Below are positions 1 through 8,904 of a DNA stretch of 64,000 nucleotides, piece by piece. The translations under genes and the position numbers were made by a program. The notes beneath the pieces are model-generated. The model was not told the DNA's origin and did not search any database. It saw only the letters and a program-made list of their open reading frames with translations. Position 1 is the first letter of the stretch. Each line of letters opens with the position of its first letter. The stretch lies in the NCBI RefSeq assembly GCF_007745175.1, contig NZ_CP036271.1:3050314-3114313 (forward strand), in the 5' to 3' direction. The stretch is from Caulifigura coniformis (GTDB lineage Bacteria > Planctomycetota > Planctomycetia > Planctomycetales > Planctomycetaceae).

Positions 1-725
1 GCCAGGGCTTCACCCAGGCGGTCATCCTCGAGGACCATCCCGATGCGCCGCCGGGAAGCCAGTTCCTGTTCGACGTCGCAGGAAGCCTGCTCGCGTCGCG
101 TCCCGCCGGGCTGCCTCCGGAAAGCGTCGGCGAGAACCTCAGGTCGATTTCCTCCCGTCCCCGCCCCTATGTCGTCTCCGGGGTGACCTATCTCCCGTCG
201 CTTCCTCGTTGCCGCCTGATCATCGTCGGGGCCGGGCATGTGGGCCAGAAGACGGCCGAACTCGCGGCCGATGTCGATTTCGACGTCTGGGTCATTGATG
301 ACCGTGAGGAATACTGTTCGCCGGAGCGGTTTCCCCGCGCGCAGCAGCTCATCGCCGGGCCGATCGGCAGAGAGCTGAAAGCGCTCGAAACGACTCCGGA
401 CGATTTCCTCGTGATCGTCACCCGGGGACACAACCACGATGAAGAGGCGCTTTACCGGCTGATTGGCAAGCCCTTCAGATACCTGGGGATGATCGGCAGC
501 CGCCGCAAGATCCGCATGATCTTCGATGACCTTCGGAAGGAAGGCGTCTCCCCATCGGCTCTGGAGCGAGTTCACGCGCCGCTCGGGTTCGATATCGGAT
601 CGCAGACCGTGCCGGAAATCGCAGTGAGTATCGTGTCCCAGCTCATTGCAGTCCGGAACCGCGGCGAATCCGTCTCGACGGTTCACGCCCTGCGTGACAC
701 AGTGCGGGCTGCCAGCGGAACCTAG
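1..725 (+). CDS. XdhC/CoxF-family protein, 5' end outside the window
   Basis: The frame is open from base 3 to the TAG at 723-725, so the start lies upstream of the window. A GTG at 183 is possible but cuts off in-frame coding sequence that reads like the end of the family's N-terminal domain. The visible C-terminal part holds a Rossmann nucleotide-binding motif (LIIVGAGHVGQ), then DRXEYCSPERFP, TRGHNHDEEAL and YLGMIGSRRK, the signature blocks of the XdhC C-terminal domain. Family members help insert or sulfurate the molybdenum cofactor of xanthine dehydrogenase-type enzymes. No such enzyme is visible here, so the client is unknown. The next gene, a nucleotidyltransferase, is on the same strand 58 bases downstream. 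Confidence 0.85.
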   Translation, partial: QGFTQAVILEDHPDAPPGSQFLFDVAGSLLASRPAGLPPESVGENLRSISSRPRPYVVSGVTYLPSLPRCRLIIVGAGHVGQKTAELAADVDFDVWVIDDREEYCSPERFPRAQQLIAGPIGRELKALETTPDDFLVIVTRGHNHDEEALYRLIGKPFRYLGMIGSRRKIRMIFDDLRKEGVSPSALERVHAPLGFDIGSQTVPEIAVSIVSQLIAVRNRGESVSTVHALRDTVRAASGT

Positions 726-783
726 CCCGCAATTTCCCTCCTGCCGCCCCCCCGCGGCCGATGCCATTCGAAAGGATCTCGAA

Positions 784-1524
784 ATGTCTCCCGTGGCCGT
801 CATTCTCGCCGCCGGCAAGAGCAAGCGGATGCAGTCGGACACCCCGAAAGTGCTGCACGAGGCCTGCGGCCGGCCAATGGTCGAGTATGTTCTCGACGCC
901 GCCCGGGCAGCGGGCTGCGGAAAGCTCGTCGTCGTTGTGGGCCACAAGGCCGAAGTCGTCCGCGCCGCCCTGGAGCACCATCCCGACGTGGAGTTCGCGC
1001 TCCAGTCGGAACAACTCGGAACGGGCCACGCTGTGATGATGGCCAGGGATCTGCTGAAGGATCACACCGGTTCCGTCCTCGTCCTCACCGGCGACACGCC
1101 GCTCCTGCGGGCGGCGTCCCTGAAAGGCCTGCTCGATGAGCAGGCCGCCCATCACGCCGCTTGTGTTGTCGGAACGGCGAAGACGCAGCAGAACGAAGGT
1201 CTCGGCCGGATCGTTCGCAACGCGTCGGACGAATTCCTGAGGATCGTCGAACACAAGGACGCCTCCCCTGAGGAACGCGCCATCACCGAGATCAACACGG
1301 GTTGCTTCGCATTCGACGGGCCGGCGCTGTTCGAGGCTCTCGACAAGGTCCGGCCCAACAACTCGCAGGCCGAATACTATCTGACCGATTGCGCCGAGAT
1401 CCTGAAGCAGTCGGGCAGGGCCGTCCGGGCCGCCTGCCTGTTCGACATCGTGGAAGCGATGGGAGTCAACACGCAGGAGCAGCTGGCGGAAGTCGAGCGG
1501 GTGATGCGCTCCCATATGGGCTGA
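784..1524 (+). CDS. GlmU-type sugar nucleotidyltransferase, N-terminal domain only
   Basis: This 246-residue protein opens with the nucleotidyltransferase signature VILAAGKSKRMQSDTPKVLH, followed by LVLTGDTPLL and NTGCFAFDG, and ends with EYYLTDCAEILKQSG and VNTQEQLAEVERVM. This matches the uridylyltransferase half of GlmU (UDP-N-acetylglucosamine pyrophosphorylase). The left-handed beta-helix acetyltransferase half is absent: the frame stops right after the first domain. Full GlmU is about 450 residues, so this enzyme probably only transfers UMP or another NMP to a sugar phosphate. The ATG at 784 was chosen because the signature starts there and AAGGA lies upstream; an ATG at 646 would add residues unlike the family. 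It could also be a MobA-like cytidylyl or molybdopterin nucleotidyltransferase, given the XdhC neighbour, but the D-T-P-L and EYYLTD blocks favour GlmU. Confidence 0.8.
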   Translation: MSPVAVILAAGKSKRMQSDTPKVLHEACGRPMVEYVLDAARAAGCGKLVVVVGHKAEVVRAALEHHPDVEFALQSEQLGTGHAVMMARDLLKDHTGSVLVLTGDTPLLRAASLKGLLDEQAAHHAACVVGTAKTQQNEGLGRIVRNASDEFLRIVEHKDASPEERAITEINTGCFAFDGPALFEALDKVRPNNSQAEYYLTDCAEILKQSGRAVRAACLFDIVEAMGVNTQEQLAEVERVMRSHMG

Positions 1525-1891
1525 AGGCCGCCGTCGGGTCGAGGAAAGCCCGTCGAAAGGTTCTGTGAAAAATTACGACATGGTGAACGGATGTCGACTT
1601 GAATCGTTCCGGGGAAGTCGCAGTTTTTCTGTAGCAGCCCGGTTTTCGGCCATGTATGCTTTTTGGCATGTAGAGGCGGACGGCTCCGTGCGTCTCGGCA
1701 TTCAAGCGGTCGATCCATTCGGGTTTCAGGCTCTCGCCATTATTCCCTAACGTCGTCGCGAGCCTGGTCGGTCGGAGTGGTGAGAAGCGGCGTCGCAAGA
1801 CGTCACGCCGCCGAAGATGTCGCAGATGGTCAGGGCCAACAGGGCCTCTGTGATGTACTCCAATTGATTTTTCGAGTGAGGAAGGGCTGCC
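1525..1891. other. Intergenic region upstream of the cold-shock gene
   Basis: No convincing gene is seen in these 367 bases. Short frames on both strands lack family signatures. The part next to base 1891 should be the 5' untranslated region of the cold-shock gene, which in this family is often long and structured, but no specific motif was identified. Confidence 0.4.
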
Positions 1892-2095
1892 ATGCAGCAA
1901 GGCACGATTAAAAAGCTGGTGTCGGATAAAGGATTCGGCTTCATCGCCGGCGCTGACCGCGGGAAGGACTTGTTCTTCCACCTCTCGGCGATCAAGGAAG
2001 CGACGTTCGAATCCCTCTACGAGGGACAGACCGTCGAGTACGAAGCAGAGATGGGCCCCAAGGGAATGCGGGCCTCCATCGTCAGGCCGAGCTAA
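1892..2095 (+). CDS. Cold-shock domain protein
   Basis: A 67-residue single cold-shock domain. The RNP1 motif KGFGFI (residues 13-18) and the RNP2 motif LFFHLSAI are both present, with the typical N-terminus MQQGTIKKLVSDKGFGFI. These small OB-fold proteins bind single-stranded RNA or DNA and act as RNA chaperones, in the cold or constitutively. The ATG is preceded by a strong GAGGAAGG ribosome-binding site. It is monocistronic and ends before a hairpin terminator at 2202-2232. Confidence 0.95.
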   Translation: MQQGTIKKLVSDKGFGFIAGADRGKDLFFHLSAIKEATFESLYEGQTVEYEAEMGPKGMRASIVRPS

Positions 2096-2201
2096 CTCCT
2101 GAAGAAAGGTCGGCCTCCGCAACGTCCTCGCTCGATTCACGCAACGTCCCGAGCCTGTCTGCGGCAAGTCCCTTCCCCAGAACAAAGCAACCCAATTGGC
2201 C

Positions 2202-2232
2202 AACGCCCGCCCCTCACAAGGCGGGCGTTTTC
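2202..2232. terminator. Rho-independent terminator between convergent genes
   Basis: The arms AACGCCCGCC and GGCGGGCGTT form a perfect 10-bp stem around an 8-base loop, followed on the plus strand by TTTTCATT. It sits after the cold-shock gene and overlaps the last codons of the convergent helix-hairpin-helix gene, so it may serve both strands. Confidence 0.75.
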
Positions 2233-2732
2233 ATTGTGCTCCCTTCTTCAGCGGCCTCCGCCGCGTGAGACTCATGTCGGAGCCATGGCCGGATTTTCTC
2301 CAGCGTCGCCGGGCCAATCCCCTTCACGCGCGCCACGTCGTCGACCGATCGGAACGGCCCGTTCGCGTCCCGCTCCGCAACAATCTTTCTGGCCGTCGCT
2401 TCGCCGATTCCCTCCAGCTGCATCCACTCCACCCAGGTGGCTCCGTTCACCTCCAGCTGAAACTCATACTTCCGACTTTCCGGTCGCGCGAACTCCAGCG
2501 GTTTCAGCCCCCAGCCTCCCAGCCGCGCAAAGTGGATGCCCAGTAGGACCACGATCGCGAGTGCAAGCACTGCCAGGAACCACCGATCCTGACGCGTCCA
2601 CTGCAGGAAAGTGTCTTCGTCGTCTGAGAGCGAGGCCGGCGCATCGAGTTCCGACGCGGCCGCAGGAGCGTCAGGGTCCTGCGGCCGTCTCGGTGGCATT
2701 GGTGTCGACGAGCCCGCTCCCGCGTCGTTCAC
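2214..2732 (-). CDS. ComEA-like helix-hairpin-helix membrane protein
   Basis: A 172-residue protein with a hydrophilic acidic N-terminus, one transmembrane segment at about residues 50-68 ([17 protein letters not shown]) and a C-terminal pair of helix-hairpin-helix motifs ([20 protein letters not shown] and [19 protein letters not shown]). The HhH pair is typical of ComEA-type DNA-binding proteins of DNA uptake, with the DNA-binding part outside the membrane. It starts at a GTG whose GTGA overlaps the lysA stop, so the two are translationally coupled. The last codons run into the terminator hairpin. Confidence 0.75.
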   Translation of the reverse strand: MNDAGAGSSTPMPPRRPQDPDAPAAASELDAPASLSDDEDTFLQWTRQDRWFLAVLALAIVVLLGIHFARLGGWGLKPLEFARPESRKYEFQLEVNGATWVEWMQLEGIGEATARKIVAERDANGPFRSVDDVARVKGIGPATLEKIRPWLRHESHAAEAAEEGSTMKTPAL

Positions 2733-4003
2733 ACACGCTCCGCTGCGATCAGGTCTTCCAGAGTTTCGCGTTTCCGGATCAGCCTGGCCTTGTTGCCGTC
2801 CACCAGAACTTCCGCCCCCCGCGGCCGGGAATTGTAGTTCGAGCTCATGACCGTGCCATAGGCGCCGGCGCTGAATGTGGCCAGCAGGTCCCCTCGCTCC
2901 ACGGGCGGCAGCGCCCGCCCCGTCGCGAAGGTGTCACCGCTTTCGCAGATCGGCCCCACGACGTCCGCGGGCTCGCAGCCCGGAATCTCCGCAGCCTCGA
3001 AATCGCTGGGAGCGGCCACGGTCGGCTTCACCGGCCAGATCTTGTGGAACGATCCGTACATCGCCGGCCGAACGAGGTCGTTCATGGCGGCATCCTGGAT
3101 GATGAACCGCTTGCCACCTTCACGCTTGGTGAAGATCACGCGGCCCAGCAGGACCCCCGCGTTGCCACAGATCGACCGCCCGGGCTCCAGCGCCAGCCGG
3201 CACTTCGCTTCCTGGATGTAGGGCAGGATCACCTTGGCGTACTCCGATGCCGGCGGCGCTTCGCTTCCGCGGTAAGACAGTCCGAATCCTCCGCCGAGAT
3301 TCACCCAGTTCGTCTGGTGCCCCTGCTTTCGGAGTTCGGTGACAACTTCCAGTGCCTTCTTGGCTGCTTCTTCATACGGCTCGGTCGTGAGAATGGGGGA
3401 ACCGAGGTGCATGTGAATGCCCCGCAGTTCGAGGTGGTCGTCCTTGAGCACCTTGGCGGCGAGCGCATTGTGCCGCTCGATATCCATCCCGAACTTGTTG
3501 CCCTTCTTCCCGGTGGTTGTCTTCGAGTGGGTCTTGGCATCGATGTCGGGGTTCAGCCGCAGAGCGACGCGGGCCACTTTTCCCATCGACTTCGCGACGG
3601 CGGAAATCGCATCCAGTTCCGGCTCGCTCTCGACGTTGAACATCAGGATGTCGGCTTCGAGGCCGTAACGGATCTCCGCATCCGTCTTGCCGACGCCCGC
3701 GAAAATCACCTTCGACGTCTCCGCCCCCGCCTGCTGAACGCGGAACAGTTCGCCGCCGGAAACGACGTCAAAGCTGCTGCCCGCATCGCCCAGCAGCTTC
3801 AGCAGGCTGATGTTCGAATTCGATTTGACGGAGTAACAGATCACCGGATCGAGCGCCGCGAAGGCGTCACGAATCGCGTTGAACTCCGAGAGAAACTTCG
3901 CCTGCGAGTAGACCCACAGCGGAGTTCCGAATTCTTCCGCCAGCCGGGCCACCGGAACGTCTTCGCAGAAAAGTTCGTTGCCCTTGTATTGAAAAGCTTC
4001 CAT
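2729..4003 (-). CDS. lysA: Diaminopimelate decarboxylase
   Basis: A 424-residue PLP enzyme that decarboxylates meso-diaminopimelate to L-lysine, the last step of lysine synthesis. It shows the PLP-lysine region [15 protein letters not shown], the glycine-rich phosphate-binding loop [24 protein letters not shown], the catalytic cysteine block [13 protein letters not shown] and [16 protein letters not shown] near the C-terminus. Length agrees with the family (about 415-430). It is the first gene of a two-gene unit with the HhH membrane protein, overlapping by 4 bases. Confidence 0.95.
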   Translation of the reverse strand: MEAFQYKGNELFCEDVPVARLAEEFGTPLWVYSQAKFLSEFNAIRDAFAALDPVICYSVKSNSNISLLKLLGDAGSSFDVVSGGELFRVQQAGAETSKVIFAGVGKTDAEIRYGLEADILMFNVESEPELDAISAVAKSMGKVARVALRLNPDIDAKTHSKTTTGKKGNKFGMDIERHNALAAKVLKDDHLELRGIHMHLGSPILTTEPYEEAAKKALEVVTELRKQGHQTNWVNLGGGFGLSYRGSEAPPASEYAKVILPYIQEAKCRLALEPGRSICGNAGVLLGRVIFTKREGGKRFIIQDAAMNDLVRPAMYGSFHKIWPVKPTVAAPSDFEAAEIPGCEPADVVGPICESGDTFATGRALPPVERGDLLATFSAGAYGTVMSSNYNSRPRGAEVLVDGNKARLIRKRETLEDLIAAERV

Positions 4004-4359
4004 CGAGAGCTGCTTCTATTGAACGTTGAAGATGCGACGGCCCAACGTAGCCGATTCCTTGTGCGAAGTGGAGCATCCTGCCAATCGCCCGTCAAAAGGC
4101 GTCTGGCACGCGTCAGGACCGCGTGGCGACAGGGAGACAGACCCTCCGGCCGACTCCTTTGATCCCCGGAATCGCGCGCATGGGGGATTTCCCTCGCGCG
4201 GGCCGCAGCACGCATCAGGCGCACGACTTCCCTTGCGATGGGGGCCTACAATCGCGGGTTGGTTTCGCGGATGCCGGCGCGGTCCGCAGCTCGCAGCGAG
4301 TTGGCATTCTTCAGCCATCGACACCACGCCACACAACAAGACACCTCGGAAAGTCGGCC
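4004..4359. other. Divergent intergenic region lysA / gdhA
   Basis: These 356 bases separate the divergent lysA and gdhA start codons and must hold both promoters. The plus-strand frame is open across much of it, but the upstream residues do not resemble glutamate dehydrogenase. A GGAAAG sequence at 4348-4353 is the probable gdhA ribosome-binding site. No clear hairpin or operator was found. Confidence 0.4.
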
Positions 4360-5703
4360 TTGCGCTACGGTCACCTCGAAGAATTCCTCGCCTATGTGGC
4401 CAACCGAAATCCCGGACAGCCGGAATACCTGCAGGCCGTCGGCGAAGTGATGGACAGCCTGTGGCCCTTCATCGACGCTCATCGGCGTTACGCCGACCAT
4501 GGGCTGCTCGATCGGCTCCTCGAGCCTGAACGGATCGTGATGTTCCGCGTCTGCTGGGTTGATGATCGGGGAGAGGTCCGCGTCAATCGCGGCTTCCGCG
4601 TCCAGCACAATTCGGCCCTTGGGCCCTACAAGGGCGGGCTTCGCTTTCACCCTTCGGTGAACCTGTCGATCCTCAAGTTTCTGGCATTCGAGCAGACATT
4701 CAAGAATGCGCTCACGACGCTGCCCATGGGAGGCGGTAAGGGAGGAGCCGACTTCGATCCGAAGGGGAAAAGCCCGGGCGAAATCATGCGTTTCTGCCAG
4801 GCGTTTATCAGCGAACTGTTCCGGCATGTCGGCGCCGAAACGGACGTCCCGGCAGGCGATATCGGCGTCGGAGCCCGCGAAGTGGGGTTCATGACGGGCA
4901 TGATGAAGAAGTTGACCAACCGCTCGGACTGCGTCTTTACCGGCAAGGGACTGGCTTATGGCGGTTCGCTGCTCCGGCCGGAGGCGACTGGCTACGGCAC
5001 GGTCTATTTCGTCCAGGAGATGCTCCGTCGTGTGAACCGCACGATCAGCGGGTTGAAGGTCTCCATTTCGGGCTCGGGCAACGTTGCGCAGTTCGCCATT
5101 GAAAAGGCACTCGATCTTGGCGCCAGGGTTGTGACGGCGTCGGATTCCAGTGGCACGGTGATCGACGACGATGGTTTCAATCTCGAAAAGCTCGAGGTCC
5201 TGAAGGAGGTCAAGAATCACCAGCATGGCCGTGTCAGCGACTACGCGGCCAGGGTCGGCGCGCGGTTCGAGCCCGGCCTTCGTCCGTGGATTATTCCCGT
5301 CGACGTGGCCTTGCCCTGCGCCACGCAGAATGAACTGAATGAGAACGACGCTCGCGCCCTCATTGCAAACGGAGTCCAGTGTGTGGCCGAGGGAGCGAAT
5401 ATGCCATGCACAATCGAAGCCGTCCGGCTGTTCGAAAAGAAGGGGGTTCTTTATGCCCCGGGAAAGGCCAGCAACGCCGGCGGAGTCACGACGTCCGGGC
5501 TCGAGATGAGCCAGAACGCGATGCGACTCTCCTGGACCCGTGAGGAAGTCGAAATCCGCCTGCACGAGATCGTCAAAGGCATTCACGACATGTGTGTGCG
5601 CTATGGCGAACGCCCCGATGGCTCCGTGAGTTATGCCGCCGGCGCCAATGTCGCCGGATTCGTGAAAGTCGCAGACGCCATGTTCGCGCAGGGCGTCATC
5701 TGA
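4360..5703 (+). CDS. gdhA: NADP-type glutamate dehydrogenase
   Basis: Catalyses reductive amination of 2-oxoglutarate with ammonia to glutamate. Visible family blocks are PYKGGLRFHPSVNLSILKFL, TTLPMGGGKGGADFDPKGKS (substrate-binding and catalytic lysines), DVPAGDIGVGAREVGFM, the Rossmann motif SGSGNVAQFAIEKAL, and the C-terminal NVAGFVKVADAMFAQGVI. The frame is open upstream, but a TTG at 4360 preceded by GGAAAG gives 447 residues, the same length as the E. coli hexameric enzyme, and the first residues (HLEEFLAYVANRNPGQPEY) align with its N-terminus. The longer ATG start at 4123 is therefore unlikely. Confidence 0.93.
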   Translation: MRYGHLEEFLAYVANRNPGQPEYLQAVGEVMDSLWPFIDAHRRYADHGLLDRLLEPERIVMFRVCWVDDRGEVRVNRGFRVQHNSALGPYKGGLRFHPSVNLSILKFLAFEQTFKNALTTLPMGGGKGGADFDPKGKSPGEIMRFCQAFISELFRHVGAETDVPAGDIGVGAREVGFMTGMMKKLTNRSDCVFTGKGLAYGGSLLRPEATGYGTVYFVQEMLRRVNRTISGLKVSISGSGNVAQFAIEKALDLGARVVTASDSSGTVIDDDGFNLEKLEVLKEVKNHQHGRVSDYAARVGARFEPGLRPWIIPVDVALPCATQNELNENDARALIANGVQCVAEGANMPCTIEAVRLFEKKGVLYAPGKASNAGGVTTSGLEMSQNAMRLSWTREEVEIRLHEIVKGIHDMCVRYGERPDGSVSYAAGANVAGFVKVADAMFAQGVI

Positions 5704-5856
5704 GCGCCGGGACATGTCGACCTCGAACCAGGCTCGTGATCGTTTGAGGCTGGTGACACGCCACTGTCGTAGTCGGGCCAGCGAACGTTTCCTACGCTGA
5801 ACCGAAATAGGCGGCGCCCGCCGCTCCGCTCAGCAGTCGGAAGGGTCACGAACGTC

Positions 5857-6633
5857 ATGAAAGCTCTGTTGGTGTTGGCGGCACTCATCCAGGTGGGCGA
5901 AGCACAACTCGGCGCCGCAGAGTTCAAGCCCGTCGCCTGTGAAGGATCCTGTCCCCAGCACCTGCAGGGGATCGCGGCCGATGACTCCGCCCTCTATTGG
6001 TCGTTCACGACGGAACTGGTGAAGACCGACCTCCACGGCAAGCGGCTGAAAACTATCAAGGTCGTCACCCACCACGGCGATCTCTGCGTGAATGCCGGCA
6101 AGCTCTACGTCGCCGTGAATCTCGGCAAGTTCAACGACCCCAAAGGCAAGGGCGACTCCTGGATCTACGTCTATCAGGCCGATGGCTTCGAGTTCGTCGA
6201 GCGGCATCCCGTCCAGGAAGTCTTTCACGGAGCAGGCGGCGTCGAATTCAAGGACGGCCGGTTCTTCGTCGTCGGTGGACTCCCGGCCGACCTGCAGGAG
6301 AACTACGTCTATGAGTACGACGCAACATTCCGTTTTCTGAAGAAGCACACCATTCCCAGCGGCCAGACGCACCTCGGCATTCAGACGGTTGCTTTCGCGA
6401 ATGGCCGCTGGTGGTTTGGCTGCTATGGGCAACCCGCCATCCTCCTCGTGACCGATGCCGACTTCAGGATGCTCGGACGCTACGAGTACAACTGCTCCCT
6501 CGGAATCGCCGGGCTTCCCGATGGCCGCTTCCTCAGCGCCACGGGATGCACCGACAAGGTCAATGGCTGCACCGGGAAGATCCGCATCGCCGAAGTGGAC
6601 GAAAAGGCCGGCCTGCGAATCGTCGCGGAATAG
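5857..6633 (+). CDS. Secreted hypothetical protein with beta-propeller-like repeats
   Basis: A 258-residue protein with a short signal peptide (MKALLVLAALIQVGEAQLGA). The body repeats blocks of the kind GIAADDSALYWSF, DLCVNAGKLYVAVNLG, GVEFKDGRFFVVGGLP and GIAGLPDGRFLSATG, spaced about 40-60 residues, as in beta-propeller folds. No catalytic motif is recognised. It is probably exported to the periplasm. It is monocistronic between gdhA and the convergent DUF2239 gene, only 17 bases from the end of the latter. Confidence 0.7.
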   Translation: MKALLVLAALIQVGEAQLGAAEFKPVACEGSCPQHLQGIAADDSALYWSFTTELVKTDLHGKRLKTIKVVTHHGDLCVNAGKLYVAVNLGKFNDPKGKGDSWIYVYQADGFEFVERHPVQEVFHGAGGVEFKDGRFFVVGGLPADLQENYVYEYDATFRFLKKHTIPSGQTHLGIQTVAFANGRWWFGCYGQPAILLVTDADFRMLGRYEYNCSLGIAGLPDGRFLSATGCTDKVNGCTGKIRIAEVDEKAGLRIVAE

Positions 6634-6650
6634 CCCTTGGGCCGGTTTGT

Positions 6651-7244
6651 TCAGAGTGCTGCGGAGGCGAGTGCCCGAGCGTGGTCGCGGACGTCCTTCG
6701 GCCAATTCGTCGTCTGCGTCTTGAATGCCGCAGCGTCCCCTTTGAAGAACGCCCGGAGCGCCTCTTCATAGCCGGGAAGATCTCCGGCCATCGTTGTCAT
6801 GAAGCGGTAGGCGGCGTCCTGCGCGCGACGTTTCCGATCCACGTCGACATGATCGCGGCTGGCCGCTTCCACCAGCTTGCGCAGCGCCACTGAAGCCCCG
6901 CCTGGTTGTGACCCCAGCCACTCCCAGTGCTTGGGAAGCAGCGTGACTTCCCGGGCGACAACGCCCAGTTTCGGCCGCCCAGGGCCTCGCGGTGCGTCAG
7001 GCGCGGACTGGCTCGCGCCTCCTGTCAAGGCCGCCTGTATCCGCACCCGGACGTCGTCTTCCGAGCCGCGCCAGTCGATTTCGATCACCTCGCTCGTGAC
7101 CTCATCGAAAACGACCACCTGCGTGGCGTCGCCGCTGTCGATGGCTCGTTTCGCCGCCGCGGCCGCGTCGGGAACAGGTCCCGCCGCGATCAATCGGAGT
7201 CCGTCGAATGCCACGCAACGAGGGATGGAAGCAGAGGCCGTCAT
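6651..7244 (-). CDS. DUF2239 family protein
   Basis: A 197-residue soluble protein. The central block GPGRPKLGVVAREVTLLPKHWEWLGSQ is the DUF2239 signature, followed by a helical C-terminus (YRFMTTMAGDLPGYEEALRAFFKGD). The function of the family is unknown. The ATG at 7244 begins MTASASIPRCVAFDG; an in-frame start 12 codons upstream is possible but would lie closer to the operator-like palindromes at 7283-7321, which probably control this gene. Confidence 0.8.
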   Translation of the reverse strand: MTASASIPRCVAFDGLRLIAAGPVPDAAAAAKRAIDSGDATQVVVFDEVTSEVIEIDWRGSEDDVRVRIQAALTGGASQSAPDAPRGPGRPKLGVVAREVTLLPKHWEWLGSQPGGASVALRKLVEAASRDHVDVDRKRRAQDAAYRFMTTMAGDLPGYEEALRAFFKGDAAAFKTQTTNWPKDVRDHARALASAAL

Positions 7245-7282
7245 GTCGAAGTTTTCCCGGATGAATCGCCAGTCACACAATT

Positions 7283-7321
7283 ATTACCCGGGTGTAATCT
7301 TCGTCAATATTACCCGGGTAA
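7283..7321. promoter_or_regulatory. Paired palindromic operator-like sites TTACCCGGGTAA
   Basis: The 12-bp perfect palindrome TTACCCGGGTAA lies at 7310-7321, and a related copy ATTACCCGGGTGTAAT at 7283-7298. Their ACCCGGGT cores are 26 bp apart, about two and a half helical turns. They sit 40-80 bp upstream of the DUF2239 start and in an A/T-rich patch that stands out from its GC-rich surroundings. This looks like a dimeric repressor operator. No regulator gene is adjacent. Confidence 0.6.
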
Positions 7322-7354
7322 ATTGAGTGGCTTCTCCGGAAATTGTCGTCGTCT

Positions 7355-8140
7355 TCACTTCGAGCGGCGGAACATCGAGCCCTGCAATGCGAAGCCCGGC
7401 GACCTCGACGTCGGAATCGCCTCCGCAGACGGGCTTGTGGCCACGTTGTAGCTCAACGCGGTCGACGTCATCACGAAAACGGCCGGGACAAACAGCGCCA
7501 GATAGTGGAACTGCAACGAGATCGGGACCGACAGGCCAGCGCCCGTGGCGAACCCCATGATCTTCGCTGCCCGCAGCCCCGCGCCGCGCAGGGCCGACCG
7601 CCGCTCCTTGCCGTTCTCGAGCATGGCCGTGCCGAGGCTGATTCCCAGGTCCGTCGCCGGCCCGGTCAGGTGCGTCGTCCGAACCGCCAGTCCCGTCGTT
7701 GAGGCCACGGCCGCGTTCTGCAGCCCCATCGCGAATGCCAGAAGCGACAGCAGCGCCACGGGCGGATCGGCCAGGTCGGACGATCCGCCGAATTGACCGA
7801 ACATGCCTGCCTGGCCTGCGACGGCAATCGCGATCAGCAGCATCGCGACGATAATCAGCGGAGTTGCCCAACGCGGCTGGTCGCCCCGCTTCGGATGGGC
7901 ATGGATGACGAGGACTGAGGCGAACGCGCCCCCGATAAAGCTTGCCACAATGGCCGCAGAATCGAGAACGACTCCCGCCCGGCCGATCTCCGTGAACAGT
8001 CCGCTCAGATGCGTGACGAACTGCTCGCACGTCATGAACGCGAAGCCGTTCACCGCACCTGCAGCGGCAGCCAGCAGCATCCAGCTGACGAGATGACGCG
8101 GAGCGTAAATGGTTTCGGGAGTGTGAAGCGTGGTGACCAT
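7355..8140 (-). CDS. DUF1275 (YoaK-type) membrane protein
   Basis: A 261-residue integral membrane protein with about six hydrophobic segments. AAAAGAVNGFAFMTCEQFVTHLSG matches the conserved first transmembrane region of the family (G-x-V-D/N-x-x-x-F followed by a T/S-H-x-T/S-G motif), and AMGLQNAAV plus RTTHLTGPATDLG give the second set of signatures. Its substrate is unknown. The ATG at 8140 was preferred over a TTG at 8149. Confidence 0.8.
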   Translation of the reverse strand: MVTTLHTPETIYAPRHLVSWMLLAAAAGAVNGFAFMTCEQFVTHLSGLFTEIGRAGVVLDSAAIVASFIGGAFASVLVIHAHPKRGDQPRWATPLIIVAMLLIAIAVAGQAGMFGQFGGSSDLADPPVALLSLLAFAMGLQNAAVASTTGLAVRTTHLTGPATDLGISLGTAMLENGKERRSALRGAGLRAAKIMGFATGAGLSVPISLQFHYLALFVPAVFVMTSTALSYNVATSPSAEAIPTSRSPGFALQGSMFRRSK

Positions 8141-8224
8141 GGTCGCCAATGCGTTATCAGATTCTGAAGGATCGAATGGACCGCGAAGTCATTCGCGAAC
8201 CGTCGAATGTGGCCGCGACGGCGA

Positions 8225-8842
8225 TCAACAGGTTGCCGGAAGCGGCTCAGTGGACCGGCTCGCGGCGGGAGTCGCGGCGCGGCCACTTTCTTCCGGCCAG
8301 ATCGCAAGCACCCGTTTCCCAAGCTGTTGAAGCTTGCGTCGCAACTTCGTTGGGAACATCGGAATCCACCCCTGCAGGAGGTCGCCCGACAGGACGACCA
8401 GGTCGACTCCCTGCGTTTCGGCGAAGCGCGACACCTCGTCGCTGAACTCTCCCATCCGGGCGACGAAGTTCGGTTGCGTCTTCGCCAGAATCGATGGTGT
8501 CAGCAGGGGGCTGAAGTAAGTCTGGAGCGATTCCGTTGTCACTTCTCGACGGACTGGCGCCAGGCCTCCGTCAAGTCGTGCATGCAACTGGTCGATCGCA
8601 TCGAGCCAGTTTCGCGAATGGTTCTCCGGTTCCTCTTCGGCAACATGCAGCAGCGTGAGGCGGGCCTGTGTTCCCGCGGCCATTTGCAGTCCCATGCGGA
8701 CCGATGCAAAGTCGCGTTCGGCCAGCGTGACGGGAACCAGGATGTGCACTGCTTCGCCGCCAGGGGCGTCCGCTCCGTCAAACGGCTGGGGCCGGACGGA
8801 GCTGGCCGGAAGAGCACGGTGGGAATTCGTGAAATCAATCAT
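8225..8842 (-). CDS. Universal stress protein (UspA family)
   Basis: A 205-residue protein with one Usp domain: HILVPVTLAERDFASVRMGL as first strand and helix, ARLTLLHVAEEEPE, and VDLVVLSGDLLQGWIPMFPT near the end. The classical ATP-binding G-2x-G-9x-G-S/T motif is not clear, so it may belong to the non-nucleotide-binding type. The ATG at 8842 was chosen because GAGGCG lies 4 bases upstream. It lies downstream of the MpsC/DUF2294 gene, with a terminator-like hairpin between them. Confidence 0.75.
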   Translation of the reverse strand: MIDFTNSHRALPASSVRPQPFDGADAPGGEAVHILVPVTLAERDFASVRMGLQMAAGTQARLTLLHVAEEEPENHSRNWLDAIDQLHARLDGGLAPVRREVTTESLQTYFSPLLTPSILAKTQPNFVARMGEFSDEVSRFAETQGVDLVVLSGDLLQGWIPMFPTKLRRKLQQLGKRVLAIWPEESGRAATPAASRSTEPLPATC

Positions 8843-8904
8843 CGTTCGCCTCATGTCGAGGAGACACACGCCATCGACCGCGACCGTGTGTCGAACGGGG
8901 AAAC

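Noticed and set aside
646-783. N-terminal extension of the nucleotidyltransferase from an ATG at 646
   Set aside because: It overlaps the XdhC gene, and its residues lack family character; the signature starts at the ATG 784.
4123-4359. N-terminal extension of glutamate dehydrogenase
   Set aside because: The extra 79 residues look like random translation; the TTG at 4360 with GGAAAG upstream gives the family length.
4246-5715. Long minus-strand frame of 489 codons opposite gdhA
   Set aside because: It is an antisense shadow of a clearly identified gene in GC-rich DNA and has no family motifs.
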